Position numbers and translations under genes: made by a program. Positions 63,299-64,000 of a stretch of 64,000 nucleotides of DNA are shown here, piece after piece. The notes beneath the pieces were generated by a model. That model saw only the letters and a list, made by a program, of their open reading frames with translations. It was not told where the DNA came from and searched no databases. The DNA is from Amycolatopsis sp. FBCC-B4732 (GTDB lineage Bacteria > Actinomycetota > Actinomycetes > Mycobacteriales > Pseudonocardiaceae), in NCBI RefSeq assembly GCF_023008405.1, contig NZ_CP095376.1:7792501-7856500 (forward strand), read 5' to 3'. Each line of letters begins with the position of its first letter. The first letter of the stretch is position 1.

Positions 63299-64000
<702 letters not shown>

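Overview
The window comes from a high-GC actinomycete chromosome. Third codon positions are almost all G or C, GTG starts are common, and it carries a WhiB-family gene, a SigF/anti-sigma module, a class III lanthipeptide locus and many secreted proteins with twin Ala signal-peptide ends. From remembered gene style this looks like a Pseudonocardiaceae member, probably Amycolatopsis, but that is inference. I support about 73 protein genes and one tRNA-Lys(TTT). I see no insertion sequence, integrase, CRISPR array or rRNA.

Layout. 1-3324: an acetoin-dehydrogenase-like operon (acoX, acoA, acoB) followed by the start of a GAF-type regulator. 3484-4358: copper chaperone, cold-shock protein and a 57-residue orphan. 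4573-8054: a ThDP enzyme with altered catalytic residues, divergent from a hydroxyacid-oxoacid transhydrogenase plus thioesterase. 8055-8298: an intergenic region with several DnaA-box-like sites. 8299-14841: a SapB-like class III lanthipeptide locus (lanKC, a 47-residue precursor, two ABC half-transporters). 15289-20375: small membrane proteins, three secreted trypsin-like proteases, an alginate-lyase-family protein and a SixA-type phosphatase. 20658-30459: tRNA-Lys, metabolic and envelope genes, and a fumarase-superfamily lyase (PcaB-like) interrupted by a low-complexity stretch of about 115 residues.

30608-43344: a hydrolase/MarR/methyltransferase cluster, a patatin, PadR-FadH, TyrA, a FUSC membrane protein, a polysaccharide deacetylase, an ECF sigma pair and an SGNH hydrolase. 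43410-51797: regulator/target pairs with readable operators (TetR/NAD-binding protein, MarR-type/ABC exporter, TetR/SnoaL-like) and an MFS transporter. 51854-54572: a stress island with an STAS protein, a WhiB3/WhiD-type protein, RsbW, SigF and an HATPase, with SigF/SigB-type promoters before rsbW and after sigF. 54573-57084: MarR, aldo-keto reductase, nitroreductase and a degenerate fragment. 57085-59267: a chitinase operon with two DasR-type (dre) sites upstream. 59301-64000: hydrolase, secreted HNH nuclease, a repeat protein, an orphan hydrogenase-maturation-type peptidase, and a divergent LysR / 2,2-dialkylglycine decarboxylase pair matching dgdR-dgdA.

The most unusual items are the lanthipeptide precursor, whose 3' end carries a duplicated 'LTxC-stop' unit, the interrupted PcaB-like lyase, the DnaA-box cluster, a frequent TCCAC(A/T)GTGGA palindrome, and a run of convergent gene pairs that share or abut their stop codons.
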